Below are positions 11,176-22,622 of a DNA stretch of 64,000 nucleotides, piece by piece. The DNA lies in the NCBI GenBank assembly GCA_013180625.2, contig SNVD02011027.1, forward strand, positions 434,001 through 498,000. The letters are read 5' to 3'. The DNA comes from Boswellia sacra (lineage: Eukaryota; Streptophyta; Magnoliopsida; Sapindales; Burseraceae). Made by a program: the position numbers and the translations under genes. The number at the start of each line of letters is the position of its first letter. Position 1 is the stretch's first letter. The notes beneath the pieces were generated by a model. It searched no databases. It saw only the letters and a list, made by a program, of their open reading frames with translations, and had not been told where the DNA came from.

Positions 11176-12013
11176 ACAATTGTAACTTTCTTTGAAGACG
11201 TGCAACACTTAAATCGAAGTTAAGGGCTTTAACAGCCCAATAAGCTTTATGTGCTAGCTCAATAGGTAAATGACAAGCTTTCCTATAGACAAGACGATAT
11301 GGAGACATTCCTATGATAGTTTTGTAAGTAGTGCGGCATGCCCATAATGCATCAGAAAGGTGTAAAGAGCAGTCTTTGCGATTCGGGTTAACAGTCTTTC
11401 CTAGAACTTGCTTGACCTCCCTATTTGTGAGCTCAGCTTGCCCATTTGTTTGTGGATGTATGCGGTGGAAATCTTATGAAGAACACCATACCTGTGCATT
11501 GAAGCTTCAATAGAACGGTTATAGAAATGTGTCCCTTGGTCATTGATGATGACTGGCGTACCATACCTAGACAACACGTTTTCTTTTAAGAACTTACCAC
11601 GGTTGTGTTATCATTAGTACGACAAGCCATAACCTCCATTCATTTGGACACATAATCAACAACTAGAAGAATGTAAAGATAATCAAAAGATATAGGAAAA
11701 GGTCCCATAAAGTCAATACCCCAACAGTCAAATATCTCAATAACAAGAATAGGGTCAGGGGGATCATATGATGCTAAGGTAAAGCACCCAACTTTTGGCA
11801 TCTTTCACACGAACGACAAAAATTGTTAGTAGCAATGCACAAAGTGGGCCAGTAGAGTCCACACTGTAAAATTTTTGTAGCAGTCTTTTTTATCTAGAAA
11901 TGACCACTACAAGCAGCGTTATGGCAAAAGTTTAAGACACTAGCAATTTCACTATCAGGAATGTAACGTCGCATAATTTGGTCAGCGCAATGTTTGCAAT
12001 GATAAGGATTATC
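11176..12013 (-). pseudogene. pol: Athila-1 integrase, decayed and truncated
   Basis: Broken frames on the minus strand keep [21 protein letters not shown] core sequence near 11630-11700, a DNTTVV...GTPVIINDQGTHFYN-like block at 11520-11620 and [35 protein letters not shown] sequence near 11220-11320. These match the less broken integrase of Athila-3 (42200-43110). Frameshifts and stops interrupt it several times. It ends at the Tat-A junction near 11176, losing the last 100 or so residues. Confidence 0.82.
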
Positions 12014-12397
12014 CTAATAAAAATTATGCACCTCAACCAAGAACTTAGGCTTATCTTGTACACTCCGGTTAGATGGAACTTCTCCGCAAACCAAGTAATT
12101 TACAATATGTGCATACCAAGGTACTTGACTTATAGTGAAAAGATGTTTATCAGGGAAATCATCTTGAATGGGTTGGACATTAGTGGAATCATTGAACTCA
12201 AGATGAGATAAATGATCTGCTAGAATGTTTTCGACACTCTTCTTGTCCTTAATGGTTAGATTAAATTCATACAAAAGAAGAATCCACCTAATTAGAAGAG
12301 CCTTCGCATCCTTCTTAGAAAAAAGGTACTTAAGAGCTGCATGGTCAGTAAACGTAGTAATAGGTGAACCAATTAAATAAGAAAGAAATTTGTCCAA
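12014..12397 (-). pseudogene. pol: Athila-1 RNase H domain
   Basis: The 127-codon frame carries SPITTFTDHAALKYLFSKKD and LLYEFNLTIKDKK...NILADHLSHLEF. These are the C-terminal hallmarks of gypsy RNase H running into the linker before integrase. It continues the RT frames located just upstream on this strand. The HKVT-type Asp in TDHAAL is kept. Broken from RT by stops at 12398-12560. Confidence 0.85.
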
Positions 12398-12571
12398 GGC
12401 AAAAACAACAGCTAATATTTCCTTTCAGTAGTAGAATAATTCATTTGAGTATCATTCAAGGTCCTAGTGAACAACAAAGGGTTTGCCCTCCCTTTGTTGA
12501 CCAAGGACTCCTCCTACAACATAGTTACTAGCTTCACATATAATCTCAAATGGAAGGTTCCAATCAGGTGA

Positions 12572-13490
12572 CTACATAATAGGAGCAGTGGTGAGTTTGG
12601 CAATTAGTGTCTGAAATGCTTTCTCACAAGCTTGAATCCATACAAATTCAGCATCTTTTAACAAAAGGTTACATAATGGTCCAGATATAGAAGAAAAATG
12701 TTGTGTAAACCTCTTATAAAGACCAGCTTGCCTTAGAAAATATCGGACATGTTTTATCTTTTTAGTTGTAGGTAATTTAGAGATCAACTCAATTTTAGCC
12801 TTGTCAACCTCCATTCCTCTTTCTGAAACGATGTGTCCCAAAAGAATCCTAGAAGACACCACGAAATGATGTTTTTCCCAATTAAGCACAAGTCCTTTTT
12901 CTTCACACTTACTCAAAACAGATTTTAAGTTAAGTAGACATGAATCAAAAGAGTTACAAAAAAAGTCAAATCATTCATAAAAACCTCCATGCATTTTTCA
13001 ACCATGTCCGAGAAAATACTAAGCATGCAACATTGAAAAGTAGTTGGTGCATTACATAATTCAAATGTCATCCTACGAAAAGCATAAGTAGCAAAAGGGC
13101 ATGTGAAGGTAGTCTTATCCTGATCCTCTATAGCTATTTCTATCTGGTAATATCCTAAGTACCCATTAAGAAAGCAATAAAAAGGATGACTAGCTACACG
13201 TTCCAAGATTTGGTCAATAGAAGGCAATGGAAAGTAGTATTTTCGGGTGGCTGTGCTTAATTTCCTATAATCAATGCACATCCACTATCCAGTTACTATC
13301 CTAGTTGGAACAGACAGTCCTTCATCATTTCAAACCACAGTTACTCCAGATTTCTTAGGCACTACCTATGTTGGACTTATCCATTGACTATTAGATATTG
13401 GATAGATTATACCTGCATCTCATAGTTTTAAGACTTGTTTCTTTTACCACTTTCTTCATTGTTGAACTATGTCTTCTTTGGGGGTCTATA
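12572..13490 (-). pseudogene. pol: Athila-1 reverse transcriptase core, disrupted
   Basis: Two frames carry the RT: 13281-12925 with MCIDYRKLSTATRKYYFPLP, then FYCFLNGYLGYYQIEIA and FATYAFRRMTFELCNAPTTFQ, and 12916-12572 with LGHIVSERGMEVDKAKIELI. The YMDD-equivalent site reads FMNDL instead of the F/Y-M-D-D usual in this family. The first Asp of the pair is therefore Asn and activity is not expected. The solo copia LTR (13492-15297) splits this domain from its N-terminal part. Confidence 0.88.
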
Positions 13491-13491
13491 T
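13487..13491. repeat. Target site duplication of solo copia LTR
   Basis: TATAT at 13487-13491 is repeated exactly at 15298-15302, flanking the TG...CA ends of the solo LTR. The RT coding trace continues across the site when the LTR is removed. Confidence 0.9.
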
Positions 13492-15297
13492 TGTTGACCC
13501 AGGTATGACAACCCAAGAGGGGGGGTGAATTGGGTTTTATTTATCAAAACGAATTTATAAAACTTTTCTTGAAAGATAAAAATTATTTCACTCTTTCTTT
13601 AAGAATAAAGGTGAAGAAGATGAAATTGGAATTTATCAAAAATGCAATTAAAAGAATAATAATAATTAACAATCACAAGTGCAAGTAAATGTAAAGAGGA
13701 AAGGGATAGAGAGAGTGCAAACTCAATTTACGTGGTTCGGCAAACCTTGCCTACGTCCACGGGCTCCTAGCTCCACGAGCTAAGCTTTCCACTAAGTTGT
13801 AGAAAATCTTTACAACTTGCTTGATGAACAACCTCACCAAGACTTTTTCTTTCAACTCTTGATAACACCACACCAAGAGTTCTTCTTGATGAACAACCTC
13901 ACCAAGGCAACTTCCTTCAACCCTTGATAAAACCACACCAAGAGTTCTTCTTGATGAACAACCTCACCAAGGCAACTTCCTTCAACCCTTGATAACACCA
14001 CACCAAGAGTTCTTATTGATGAACAACCTCACCAAGGCAACTTCCTTCAACTCTTGCTAACACACAACAAGAGTTCTCTCAAGGATAACTATTATCCTTT
14101 ACAATAATATCTCCCTCTCCCCACAATACAAGAACAAAGATAATTTTTACAACAAAAGTATAACTCTCTTCAAAGAGTAGATAAATAATATAAAAGCTCT
14201 CTAGACTTGATATTTCTCTTGCTTTTTGCTTGATAAAATGCTTCTCTTTCACTACTTGAATGCATGGGAGAATGGCTCCTTTTATAGGCAAATGAGATGA
14301 ACTTAATCAAGTGAAGACACCAACTCCAAATTTTCTGCCCACCATAAAAACCGTAATTTTGTCTACCATTTTTGTCAATGTTCCGTTTGAAATTTGAAAA
14401 TCTGTAAAACATAAAAGATCTGCACATTTGAATAAGCTTTCCAACGCATTAAGAACCAAGTCATTTGGATATCTGTAGCTCAAGATATGGCCAAAACACC
14501 ATTCGGTGCTCAAGTGACTGGATTTTTCTTCCATGTGTCTGTCCACTGACTTGAATGATAATTCTGTCAGCCGTCCATTTGAAATTTGAATTTCTTCAAA
14601 ACATAAAAGATCTTCATATTTGAATAAGCTTTCCAAAACATTAAGAATCAAAGCAATTGGATATCTCTATCTTAAGATATGGCTAAACCACCATTCGGTG
14701 CTTATGTGAGTTGATTTTTCTTCTCTGTGTCAGTCCACCGAATTGCATGTCAATTATGTCGGTCTTCTGTTTGAAATTTGAATTTTTTCAAAACATATGA
14801 AATGTTCCTCATTAAGTCATCTTTCCAATGCTGCAAGAATCAAGTCATTTTGATTTTTCTAGCTCAAGATATGTCCAAAAGAGTATTCGGTGCTCATGTC
14901 AGCTGCTTCCATTTGTCTTTCAACTTGCATGATGATTTGGACGATCTTACACTTAAAATTTGAATTTCTTTAAAAAATATGAAATGTTATAAATTGAGTA
15001 AGCTTTCCAAAGGCTCAAGAATCATGTCATTTGGATATTTGTAAAGATATATATGACCAATTGATTGAACATTGCTCATGTGTCACATTCCTTGAGTCAA
15101 TCCTTGTTCTTAAACTTTGGTGCCTTTAAAATGTAGTCTTCTCCTTAGCTTCAACACTTCATTTTAATAAGCCTCTTCTTGATTTTAAAATTATTTCAAT
15201 GATCTTACTCTTGCACATAAATAAACATGTTAGTAAATCTCAATTAATCAATGTGTATTGTTATCATCAAAATTATCATGTAGCCTTAGGGCTAACA
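13492..15297 (-). repeat. Solo LTR of the copia family
   Basis: This is a reverse-complement copy of the 813-2690 LTR, 1,806 bp long. It starts 'tgttgacccaggtatgacaa' and ends 'gccttagggctaaca', and has no internal region. It has the inverted TATA box near 14277-14289, four leader repeats (about 13850-14085) and the U3 repeats. Flanking 5-bp duplications show a full element inserted here and then lost its interior by LTR-LTR recombination. Confidence 0.93.
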
Positions 15298-16254
15298 TAT
15301 ATGAGGTTGGGTACCTTCCTCCAGATGGATTTCGTGGGAACATATTAATGGATAAATACCTTTAATATCAGTTATAATCCAACCTGGTGCAGACTTATGT
15401 TCTTTTAACAAGTTTATCAATTTTTCATCTTGCTCAACACTAAGTTCTGAAGAAATAATAACAGGAAAGGTATCACTTGCTTCCAAGAAAACGTGCTTCA
15501 AACCTTTGGGTAGTGGGGAAAGTTCAACTTTTTGGTGCCTCTAAGTTAGAGGGTTTTAGCTTCTCTCCTCAACAAGGCATTTCTTCAAAGCGTGGTTGCC
15601 AAAATTGAGTCTTTTATCTTGTGAGTCAAAAACACCAAACAAATCAGTCGTATCATCAGGATAAAATAAATCTACAAAATCAAAATCAAGAAGGTATTCT
15701 AACGAGTCAGAATCCTGTTTTCTATAAGCCTCCTCTGAGATAAGTGTGCCTATCATATATGAATGGTAGCAGTCATCCTTATCTTGTGGTTGCTTTCCAA
15801 TGTGGGAAATATTCACCTCAAGAGTCATATTCTCAAATGATAATTTCATAAGACCGTTCCTGCAATTAATAAAAGCGTTAGCAGTGGCAGGAAAAAGTTT
15901 TCCTAAAATAAGAGGGATTTTGGACTCCATATTGACTGCAGACTTGGTATCCAAAACAAGAAAATCAACAGGGTAATAAAATTTATCAATCTGTAATAGA
16001 ACATCATCTACTATTTCCCATGGTTTCTTGACCGATCGGTCAGCCAATTGTAGAACTACGGATGTGGGTTTGATCTCTCCAAGTCCTAATTGTAAGTAAA
16101 TAGAATTGGACATGAGATTGACACTTGCTCCCAAGTCTAACAATGCTTGACTGAATTCATGTGTCCCGATATGGCAGAAAATTGTAGGACACCCTGGGTC
16201 TTTATACTGGGGTGGCGCTTTTTGTTCAATTACTGTAATTACTTGTTCCATCAA
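15298..16254 (-). pseudogene. pol: Athila-1 protease and N-terminal RT linker
   Basis: The 232-codon frame (16254-15556) holds the aspartic protease: CHIGTHEFSQALLDLGASVNLM, with D-L-G-A as usual in Athila, followed by LQLGLGEIKPTSVVLQLADRS and the IPLILGKLF flap-like block. A second frame (15501-15292) has MKHVFLEASDTFPVIIS...GWIITDIKGI, the spacer leading into RT. It ends at the solo LTR insertion. A frameshift near 15540 separates the two. Confidence 0.88.
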
Positions 16255-17137
16255 GAATGCAGTCCTCTTGACATGGTGCTTTCTTTTGATGGTGCATAGA
16301 TCCTTGATAACTTTGGTGTAAGCCAGAACCTATTTAATTACATGCAACAAGGAAACATTAATCTTAACTTGTTTTAAGTGTTCTAGAATCTCACCTTGAA
16401 TTTTTGAGTTTTTCCCATTAGATCTGAGAGCTTGGGAAAAGGCAACTGGATCAAAAATTTCTTTTCAAGTTCTTCCTAAAAAAATGTCATCCTTTTGTGA
16501 GGGAAAATCTTTGTTTTCCACGGTTGTGTTGATTGGCAATGTAGGCTCATTTAATCTTATCACCCCGAGTAGTGGTGGCATTTGCCTCTTCGAGATTTTG
16601 TATGTCAGAAGTAGAGGCTTGTGCCACATGTTACCCCTTTGGATTAGACTAAGTTTGAGATGGAAACTTACCTTACTCTTGTATGGTCAAAGCACTAGTT
16701 AGATTAGTGATTTGACTTTTGATCTCCTTGTTATCTTCCACCACTTGTACAAGAACTATTTCAAATTTTTGGTTAGTTTTATTTTAGGCCTCCATAAATG
16801 CTTGTAAGATGTCCTCTACGGAATTCCTAACTTATGGGGCATTGTATTGAGGTGCTTGATAAGACTTGGATGGTTGTTGTTCCTGCTCCCATTGGTTGTT
16901 GTTTTGGGGGTTAGATTTCTAACTAAAGTTTGGGTGGTTTCTCCAGCCAAGGTTATAGGTTTCAAAATATGGTGAATAAGACTTTTTGTACATCCCTAGG
17001 GCATTAAATTGTTCCTCATACACCCCTCTCATCTCACTATGAGTTGGGTAATCTTGAGCTAAGTGTTTCACCCCTCCATATGTGGGTGACCTTCCTATCT
17101 TTGGTTTTCAAGGCTTCCAATTCCCTAGTTAAGACTT
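16255..17137 (-). pseudogene. gag: Athila-1 gag C-terminal region, heavily broken
   Basis: Compared with Athila-3 (40110-41040), the frame traces include MSEPQ-like linker, AITTRGGK-like and LEHLKQVKIN-like fragments with many stops. Near 17060-17090 the zinc knuckle is damaged: about 43 bp present in Athila-3 (including its CLVC half, 40160-40175) is absent here. The first two cysteines are therefore gone. The region links gag to protease. Confidence 0.65.
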
Positions 17138-17959
17138 CTAATTGGGTTTCAAGTTTGTCCTATTCCCTAAGATGGTAAATTCCACTAGGTCGTACCTATT
17201 TGTTCTATCTATAGTGCTTGGTCCAGTCCATGTGTGGGTTTTTTCAACTAAGTCTTTGAGGAATTCTATGACTTCCTTAGGGTCTTTTTGAAGGAACTCC
17301 CCATTACACATCATCTCAACAAATTGGCACTCTCTAACTGTGAGTCCCTCATAAAAGTAACTAACCAAGCACCAATTTTCATACCCATGATGAGGACACA
17401 TGTTTAACAACTCTTTAAATCTCTCCCAAGTTTGGTACAAGGTTTCACTATCTTTTTGGGAGAAAGAGGAAATTTGTCTTTTTAGGTCGTTAGTCTTATG
17501 TTGTCGAAAATATTTGTTAAAAAACACTTGGGTCATTTCTACCCAAGTTCCCATGGATCTCAGTTTTAAAGAGTACAACCAACTCTTTGCTTTGTCTTTT
17601 AGAGAGAAAGGGAAAAATTTTAACCCAACAGAATCTATGGCATTGGCCTAACTATGAAAGGCGCCCACGACTTCTTCAAATTCCCTAACATGCACATAAG
17701 GGTTTTCACTATCTAAACCATGGAAAGTTGGTAAAAGATGTATCATCCTCGGGTGAAAGTCCAACTTTAGTGTGTTGGGTGGAAATATGATACATGATGG
17801 TGTGGCTGTCTGGGTAGGATGCGAGTAATCTCTTAGAGTTTTAACAGGGTTGTCCTCATGTTGGCTCATTGTATCAGAATTAGAAGATGAAGATGAACAA
17901 AGAATTGGATTTTCTTTGGTTGCAAAATCTTGTTGTGGTTCTAAATTGATTTTTTTCAT
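17138..17959 (-). pseudogene. gag: Athila-1 gag N-terminal and capsid region
   Basis: Frame 17959-17648 starts MKKINLEPQQDFATKENPIL and ends in NPYVHVREFEEVVGAFHS. A stop replaces a codon, and the next frame (17578-17138) continues with LYSLKLRSMGTWVEMTQVFFNKYF, ETLYQTWERFKELLNMCPHHG and CQFVEMMCNGEFLQKDP. This is the retrotransposon gag domain of Athila/gypsy elements. One frame break near 17600-17640 separates them. The same protein is found at 39280-40110. Confidence 0.88.
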
Positions 17960-18022
17960 AAATCTCCCTCGTTAGTGTCTAAATTGCTTCATACATCCTC
18001 ACAATTTGTCTCTTTTTTTTCT

Positions 18023-18310
18023 TTACACAAGAAAGTTCTCAAATAAAGTTAAAAAGTAATAAGACAAAAAAGTTAGAGAGAAGAAGAGGAAAAAAAAATA
18101 AAACAAATAAGGCGACAAAGCTAACCTTTGACAAGTATATGCAAAATTAAAAAAATTAAAAGAAACATGGCGAAAAGCCGACCTTTGACAATTATATAGA
18201 ATAAAAAAATAAAAGAAACAAGGAGGCAAAGCTGACATTTGACAAGTATATGCAAAATAATATAAGAAAATAAAAGAAATAAGGTGGCAAAGCTGACCTT
18301 TCAAATATAA
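18023..18310 (-). repeat. Leader minisatellite of Athila-1 (~65-75 bp x4)
   Basis: On the minus strand the units read 'tgtcaaaggtcggctttgcc' then a T-rich filler. Four copies start near 18300, 18240, 18190 and 18130. The matching leader of Athila-3 (38685-39120) has about nine units. It lies between the primer site and gag. The ORFs across it are repeat artefacts. Confidence 0.75.
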
Positions 18311-18580
18311 AACAAGAATATTAAAAGACTAATTTAAAAAGTTAGAAGTTAGGAACCAAAAAAAAAAAATAGGTGCGTAAAAATAAAAGTTAGTGCAAGA
18401 ATAATTAAGATAACAAAATATAAAAAAATGAAAAAGGAGGAGAATAATAATTAGAGTTAGGTAAGATTAGGCAAAGTTAAGCAAAGTTAGGCAAAGTTAG
18501 GGGGGAAAAAAACTAAGGGATGAAATTTTACAAGAAAAAGAAATGAAAAATATAAACCATCTTTCGTCTATTTTGCCTCC

Positions 18581-18598
18581 CCGACAATGGCACCAAAT
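18581..18598 (-). other. Primer binding site of Athila-1
   Basis: On the minus strand TGGTGCCATTGTCGGGG follows the LTR after two or three bases. It corresponds to the TGGCGCCATTGCCGGGG site of Athila-3. This TGGCGCCGTTGCCGGGGA-like site is the one known from Athila elements, assigned to tRNA-Asp. Two substitutions mark decay. Confidence 0.82.
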
Positions 18599-18600
18599 TT

Positions 18601-19986
18601 TGTTTACGCCCAAAATATACTGCGGTGATTATAATATAAGTTGAGGTGTCAAATGCACAAGGAGGATTTCGACATAAGAGGTTAGTAAAACCAAAATATC
18701 AAAAAGATAATAAAGACATAAAATTTAACTTTGAAGTGATTTGTTATAAAGAGACTACAATGTATAATAATTGGAACCAATCGATGGTAATTAAGGAGTA
18801 AAACATCGAGAATCACTTATGTTATGAAAATCTAATCCCCACTTTGATTCAACAATTATAACTCAATTGAAAGTTTCACATCCTAAACAATCAATCAAAA
18901 AATATGTATCATAAAGCATAATTGATAAACACATGCATTTGATATGCATAAACTCTTTACAAGCAATATTTACCAGCAATGTTCATCCTTACAAGTTATC
19001 CAAGAGTGACAATATATCTATTGATACTATTACAGTAAAAGATTGACTCATAAAATGAAACTATCAGTAACAATTATAATTCAACACGAATCACATAAAG
19101 AAAGCATGACTAAATTTATATGAAATTGAGAATTACAATTTTTGATTTAAAGACAAATTACAAGATGAGAAAGAGTTTAGCACATAAACAAACATACAAA
19201 CTTTATAGCCTTGAGGAAGAATCAAAGTGGAGAAATAGATAAACTACGCATACAAGTTCATCTCTAGCATTACCAAGAGTTCTAGCCTAACCTGCAATTC
19301 ATTCCCATCATTTCTAAAGAGGAAATACAAGAGAGAATTTTAATATACAATGATATAATAGAATTCAAATGATTTTTCTCTCCCATTCAACTCCTCAAAT
19401 TGTCCTTATACAGGTGATTAAATGGAACTATCTTAATATGAACCAATCTTCCACATTTTCGGCCACCAAACCTTCCACCAACTTACAAGACATTTTGACT
19501 ACCAAAACAATTGAATTAGCTTTGTGGAAAACATAAAAGTTGTAGCTTTTTGTCTCAACACATTTGGACAAGTCTTGTTTGAGATATAGTAAAAAAACTA
19601 AACATGGGTCACGTTGAGCAATAACTATAGTTCAGTTTTGTTGTGTCTCAATTTCGGCCCATAAGATGTTGTATTTGGGCTTTTGATTGTTCAACTTTCT
19701 GTAGATTGAGCCATGTTGCTCTAAGTTCAAGAATCTCTTCATTTTGATTTATAGATTGAGAGTTATGTCCATTTTACTAAACCTGCAAAAAGATTTTCAT
19801 TAATCACAATTTAGGGACAGCACTTTATTTCAAGATTAGGACTAAAAAAAAAGCAAAAGAAATGAAACAAATATAAAAGAGGCATAAGCAAAATAATTAT
19901 GCTAAAATATCATAAAAGTTTTACAATATTCATCCATTAGCATTAATTATTTATGCTTAAGAGTGTATTTTCATGGGTTTATCAAC
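18601..19986 (-). repeat. Athila-1 5' LTR
   Basis: Minus-strand ends are TGATAAACCCATGAAAATAC at 19986 and GGCGTAAACA at 18601, matching three other copies (29515-30929, 37017-38423, 46284-47684). It is followed by the primer site, so it is the 5' LTR. Its outer flank at 19987 is Tat-A gag/protease linker sequence, so Athila-1 was inserted into Tat-A. Confidence 0.9.
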
Positions 19987-21302
19987 TACCCTTCTTCACC
20001 TTGAGTCTCCTAGGTGGTGGACCTTTTCTAGCCCTTTTTCTAGCCATCCATTTCTTGGTAAATGAGCTTGATGGCGTAGGCTTCTCGTTGATGGATGTCA
20101 CTTTAACTTCTTGGGGCTTTTCCCTTTCTTGCTCATTAAGATTCACAAGTTTAGGTTATAAGCTTCGCTTTACCTATTTCACTGCAATGTTGGCCCATCC
20201 ACCTTTCTTGGTGTGAATTTTGGCTACAAAAGGAATGGGCTTATCTTCTACCCTCTCAATGATCTCCTTAGGCTCTTCTTCTCTGAGCTTTCCAACCTTG
20301 GGCTTCTTTGTCGAGGCCGCCTTTCTAGCAGTTTGTTCTAGCTTGGACTCTTACCTTCTCTTGGCTCTCTCGGCCCTACTTGATCTACACTCGAAGGAAT
20401 TCATGACTTGCTCCTCAGTCAAGCTCGACCCAACCATGTTGATTGATGGAGGAAGCACCCTATTGTAATTAGGCAATGGGTTGCTCTTTTTGTTGGGCTC
20501 ATATGTCTCTGGGTCGAGAATTTGTCGCTTGTCAATCAAATCTTGGATCTCATGGTGAAGGAGAGTGTAATCGTCAGTCTTGTGGCCAGTCACTTGGTGA
20601 AATTCACATTTCTCATGGTGCCTTCAATTCCTTGGTAATGGGTTTAGATGCTCTCTTTGTGGCAATGTTTGCAAGATCCCTTCAGCCCTCAATCTTGCAA
20701 AGCCTTTGGAAAATGGCCTTCCTGAATGACTGAATATTATTGGTTGAGCAATTGCTTTCACCTCTATATGCTTCATGCTAGGCCTACTAAGTTGGTGATA
20801 CTGCCCTTGATTTCTTCTAGGGTAGCCATGAGTGCTCCTCTTCTGTCTAGACTCCAATTCTTTTATTTGGATGCCTGAATCATACAAATCTTCAAATATT
20901 TTGATAGGAAAACTTGCCATCTATCACTGATGAAGGCATAGGCTCCGTTGATCACCATCCAGACCTAGTCCTTCTCCGCGGGCATGGTGGTCATTTTGGC
21001 TACCTTATCCCTCCAACGAACTTGGTATTCCAAAAAATTCTCGTTGGGCTTTTATCTTGTTGTCTCTAGATCCTTCAACATTACCCCCAATTGTGTATTA
21101 TGGCGGTACTATTCCATGAATTGTTGAGAAAGTTCCTCCCAATCCTCTCAAACTCTCTTTGGGAGGTCATGGTATCATGTTATCGCATCATCTTCTAAGG
21201 ATAGCAAGAAGTATTTTAGTATATGCTCCTTTGTCAAAGGAATAGTGGCCATGATGGCTGCATACTATCTTAAGTATGTTTTGGGATTCCCTATTAAACT
21301 TA
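19987..21302 (-). pseudogene. gag: Tat-A gag, C-terminal part and gag-protease linker
   Basis: Minus-strand frames read from the CACTA junction at 21302. First comes a capsid trace with stops at 21300-20930. Then 20920-20624 has MASFPIKIFEDLYDSGIQIKE, and 20593-20351 has HKTDDYTLLHHEIQDLIDKR and NPLPNYNRVLPPSINM. The CxxH-like 'C-EFHQVTGHKTDDY' context and the DLID...NPLPNH-like block are typical of Tat/Ogre gag before protease. Below 20350 a Lys-rich linker continues to the Athila-1 insertion at 19986. The protease and the rest of pol are lost. Confidence 0.8.
21300..21302. repeat. Target site duplication of CACTA element, left
   Basis: TTA precedes CACTA and is repeated at 26106-26108 directly after TAGTG. 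Three-base duplications are the rule for CACTA (En/Spm) transposons. Confidence 0.9.
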
Positions 21303-21317
21303 CACTACAAGAAAAAC

Positions 21318-22622
21318 AGTTTTTTGCGACAAAATTTTTTGCGACGAAATAAAATTCGTCGCAAAAAGCGGCCTTTTGCGACAAAATTATAATTTCGTCA
21401 CAAAAGTTAGCATTTCAAAAGAAAAGATATTTTGCGAGGAATTTTTCGTCGCAAAATAAAACCTTTAGCGATGAATATTCATTTCGTCGCTAAAAACTCT
21501 AGTGACTAATTAGGGAAGCATTTTTTGCGACGATATAAAACCTATTGCGACAAACTTTTCATCGCAAAACGTATTACACGAAGATGGGATTTTGTGACAA
21601 AAATTTTATAGCAACATGAACATTTTTTGCGACAAAATTATATTTCTCGCGAAAAAAAGACCTTTTGCGACAAAAAATTCCCCGCTAAAAGCCATTCTAA
21701 TTTACCATGCATATATGGCAATACTAGACATTTTGCGACGAAAAAATAATTCCTCGCAAAATGTGACCTTTTGCGAGAAAAATTTTCTCGCAAAAAATTG
21801 ATTTTTTGCGGCAAAAAATCTATTTTTTGCGACAAAACATTCCCCGCGAAAAGCCATTTTAATTTACTATGCACACGTGGCAATACTGGACCTTTTGCGA
21901 CAAAAACGTGATTCCTCGCAAAATGTGACTTTTTGCGAGGAATTTTTTGTCGCAAAAGGTCCATTATTTTGCGACAAAGCATTCCTCGCGAAAAGCCATT
22001 TTAATTTACTATGCACACGTGGCAATACTGGACCTTTTGCGACAAAAACGTGATTCCTCGCAAAATGTGACTTTTTCCAAGGAAAATTTTCTCGCAAAAA
22101 ATATGTTTTTTTGCGACAAAAAATTCCTCGCGAAAAGCCATTTTAATTTACTATACACACGTGGCAATATTGGACCTTTTGCGAGAAAAACGTGATTCCT
22201 CGCAAAATGTCACTTTTTGCGAGGAATTTTTTGTCGCAAAAGGTCTATTTTTTTGCGACAAAACATTCCTCGCGAGAAGCCATTTTAATTTACTATGCAC
22301 ACGTGGCAATACTGGACCTTTTGCGACAAAAACGTGATTCCTCGCAAAATGTCACTTTTAGCGAGGAATTTGTTGTCGCAAAAGGTCTATTTTTTTGCGA
22401 CAAAACATTCCTCGCGAAAAGCCATTTTAATTTACTATGCACACGTGGCAATACTGGACCTTTTGCGACAAAAACGGGATTCCTCGCAAAATGTCACTTT
22501 TTGCGGGGAAAATTTTCTCGCAAAATATTTCTTTTTGCGAGGAAAATTTTCTCGAAAAAAATATACCTTTTGCGACAAAAAATAGACCTTTTGCGACAAA
22601 AAATTCCTCGCAAAAAGTTATT
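21318..22622. repeat. Left subterminal GCGAC-repeat array of the CACTA element
   Basis: Dozens of copies of the core TTTTGCGA(C/G) and its complement TCGCAAAA alternate, many paired as palindromes with AAATT or TTTTT between. From 21691 the array is organised into longer tandem units (separate entry). Such arrays are the cis-acting sites of CACTA transposases in known systems; here that is an inference. Confidence 0.85.
21691..22562 (+). repeat. Six tandem units, mostly 142 bp, inside the CACTA left end
   Basis: The anchor GCCATTTTAATTTACTATGC recurs at 21853, 21995, 22137, 22279 and 22421 (spacing exactly 142 in each case), with a diverged first copy at 21691 (162 bp before the next). Each complete unit holds CACACGTGGCAATACTGG, then alternating GCGAC/GCGAG palindromes. 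The regular spacing shows recent local amplification relative to the rest of the element. Confidence 0.9.

Larger units (their letters stand above)
11176..19986 (-). mobile_element. Athila-1: Ty3/gypsy Athila-like element, 3' end missing
   Basis: On the minus strand: a 1,386-bp LTR (19986-18601), a primer site, a leader with minisatellite, gag, protease, RT, RNase H and integrase. The element is cut off near 11176 inside the C-terminal part of integrase, where Tat-A 3' UTR begins. It therefore lacks the extra ORFs and 3' LTR seen in Athila-3. Order protease-RT-RNase H-integrase identifies Ty3/gypsy. The primer site and DLGAS protease motif point to the Athila lineage. A solo copia LTR interrupts it. 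Confidence 0.88.

Noticed and set aside
19200..19420. A/T-rich LTR sequence as a host gene promoter or matrix attachment region
   Set aside because: It is part of the Athila LTR, present in four copies; no adjacent host gene exists.
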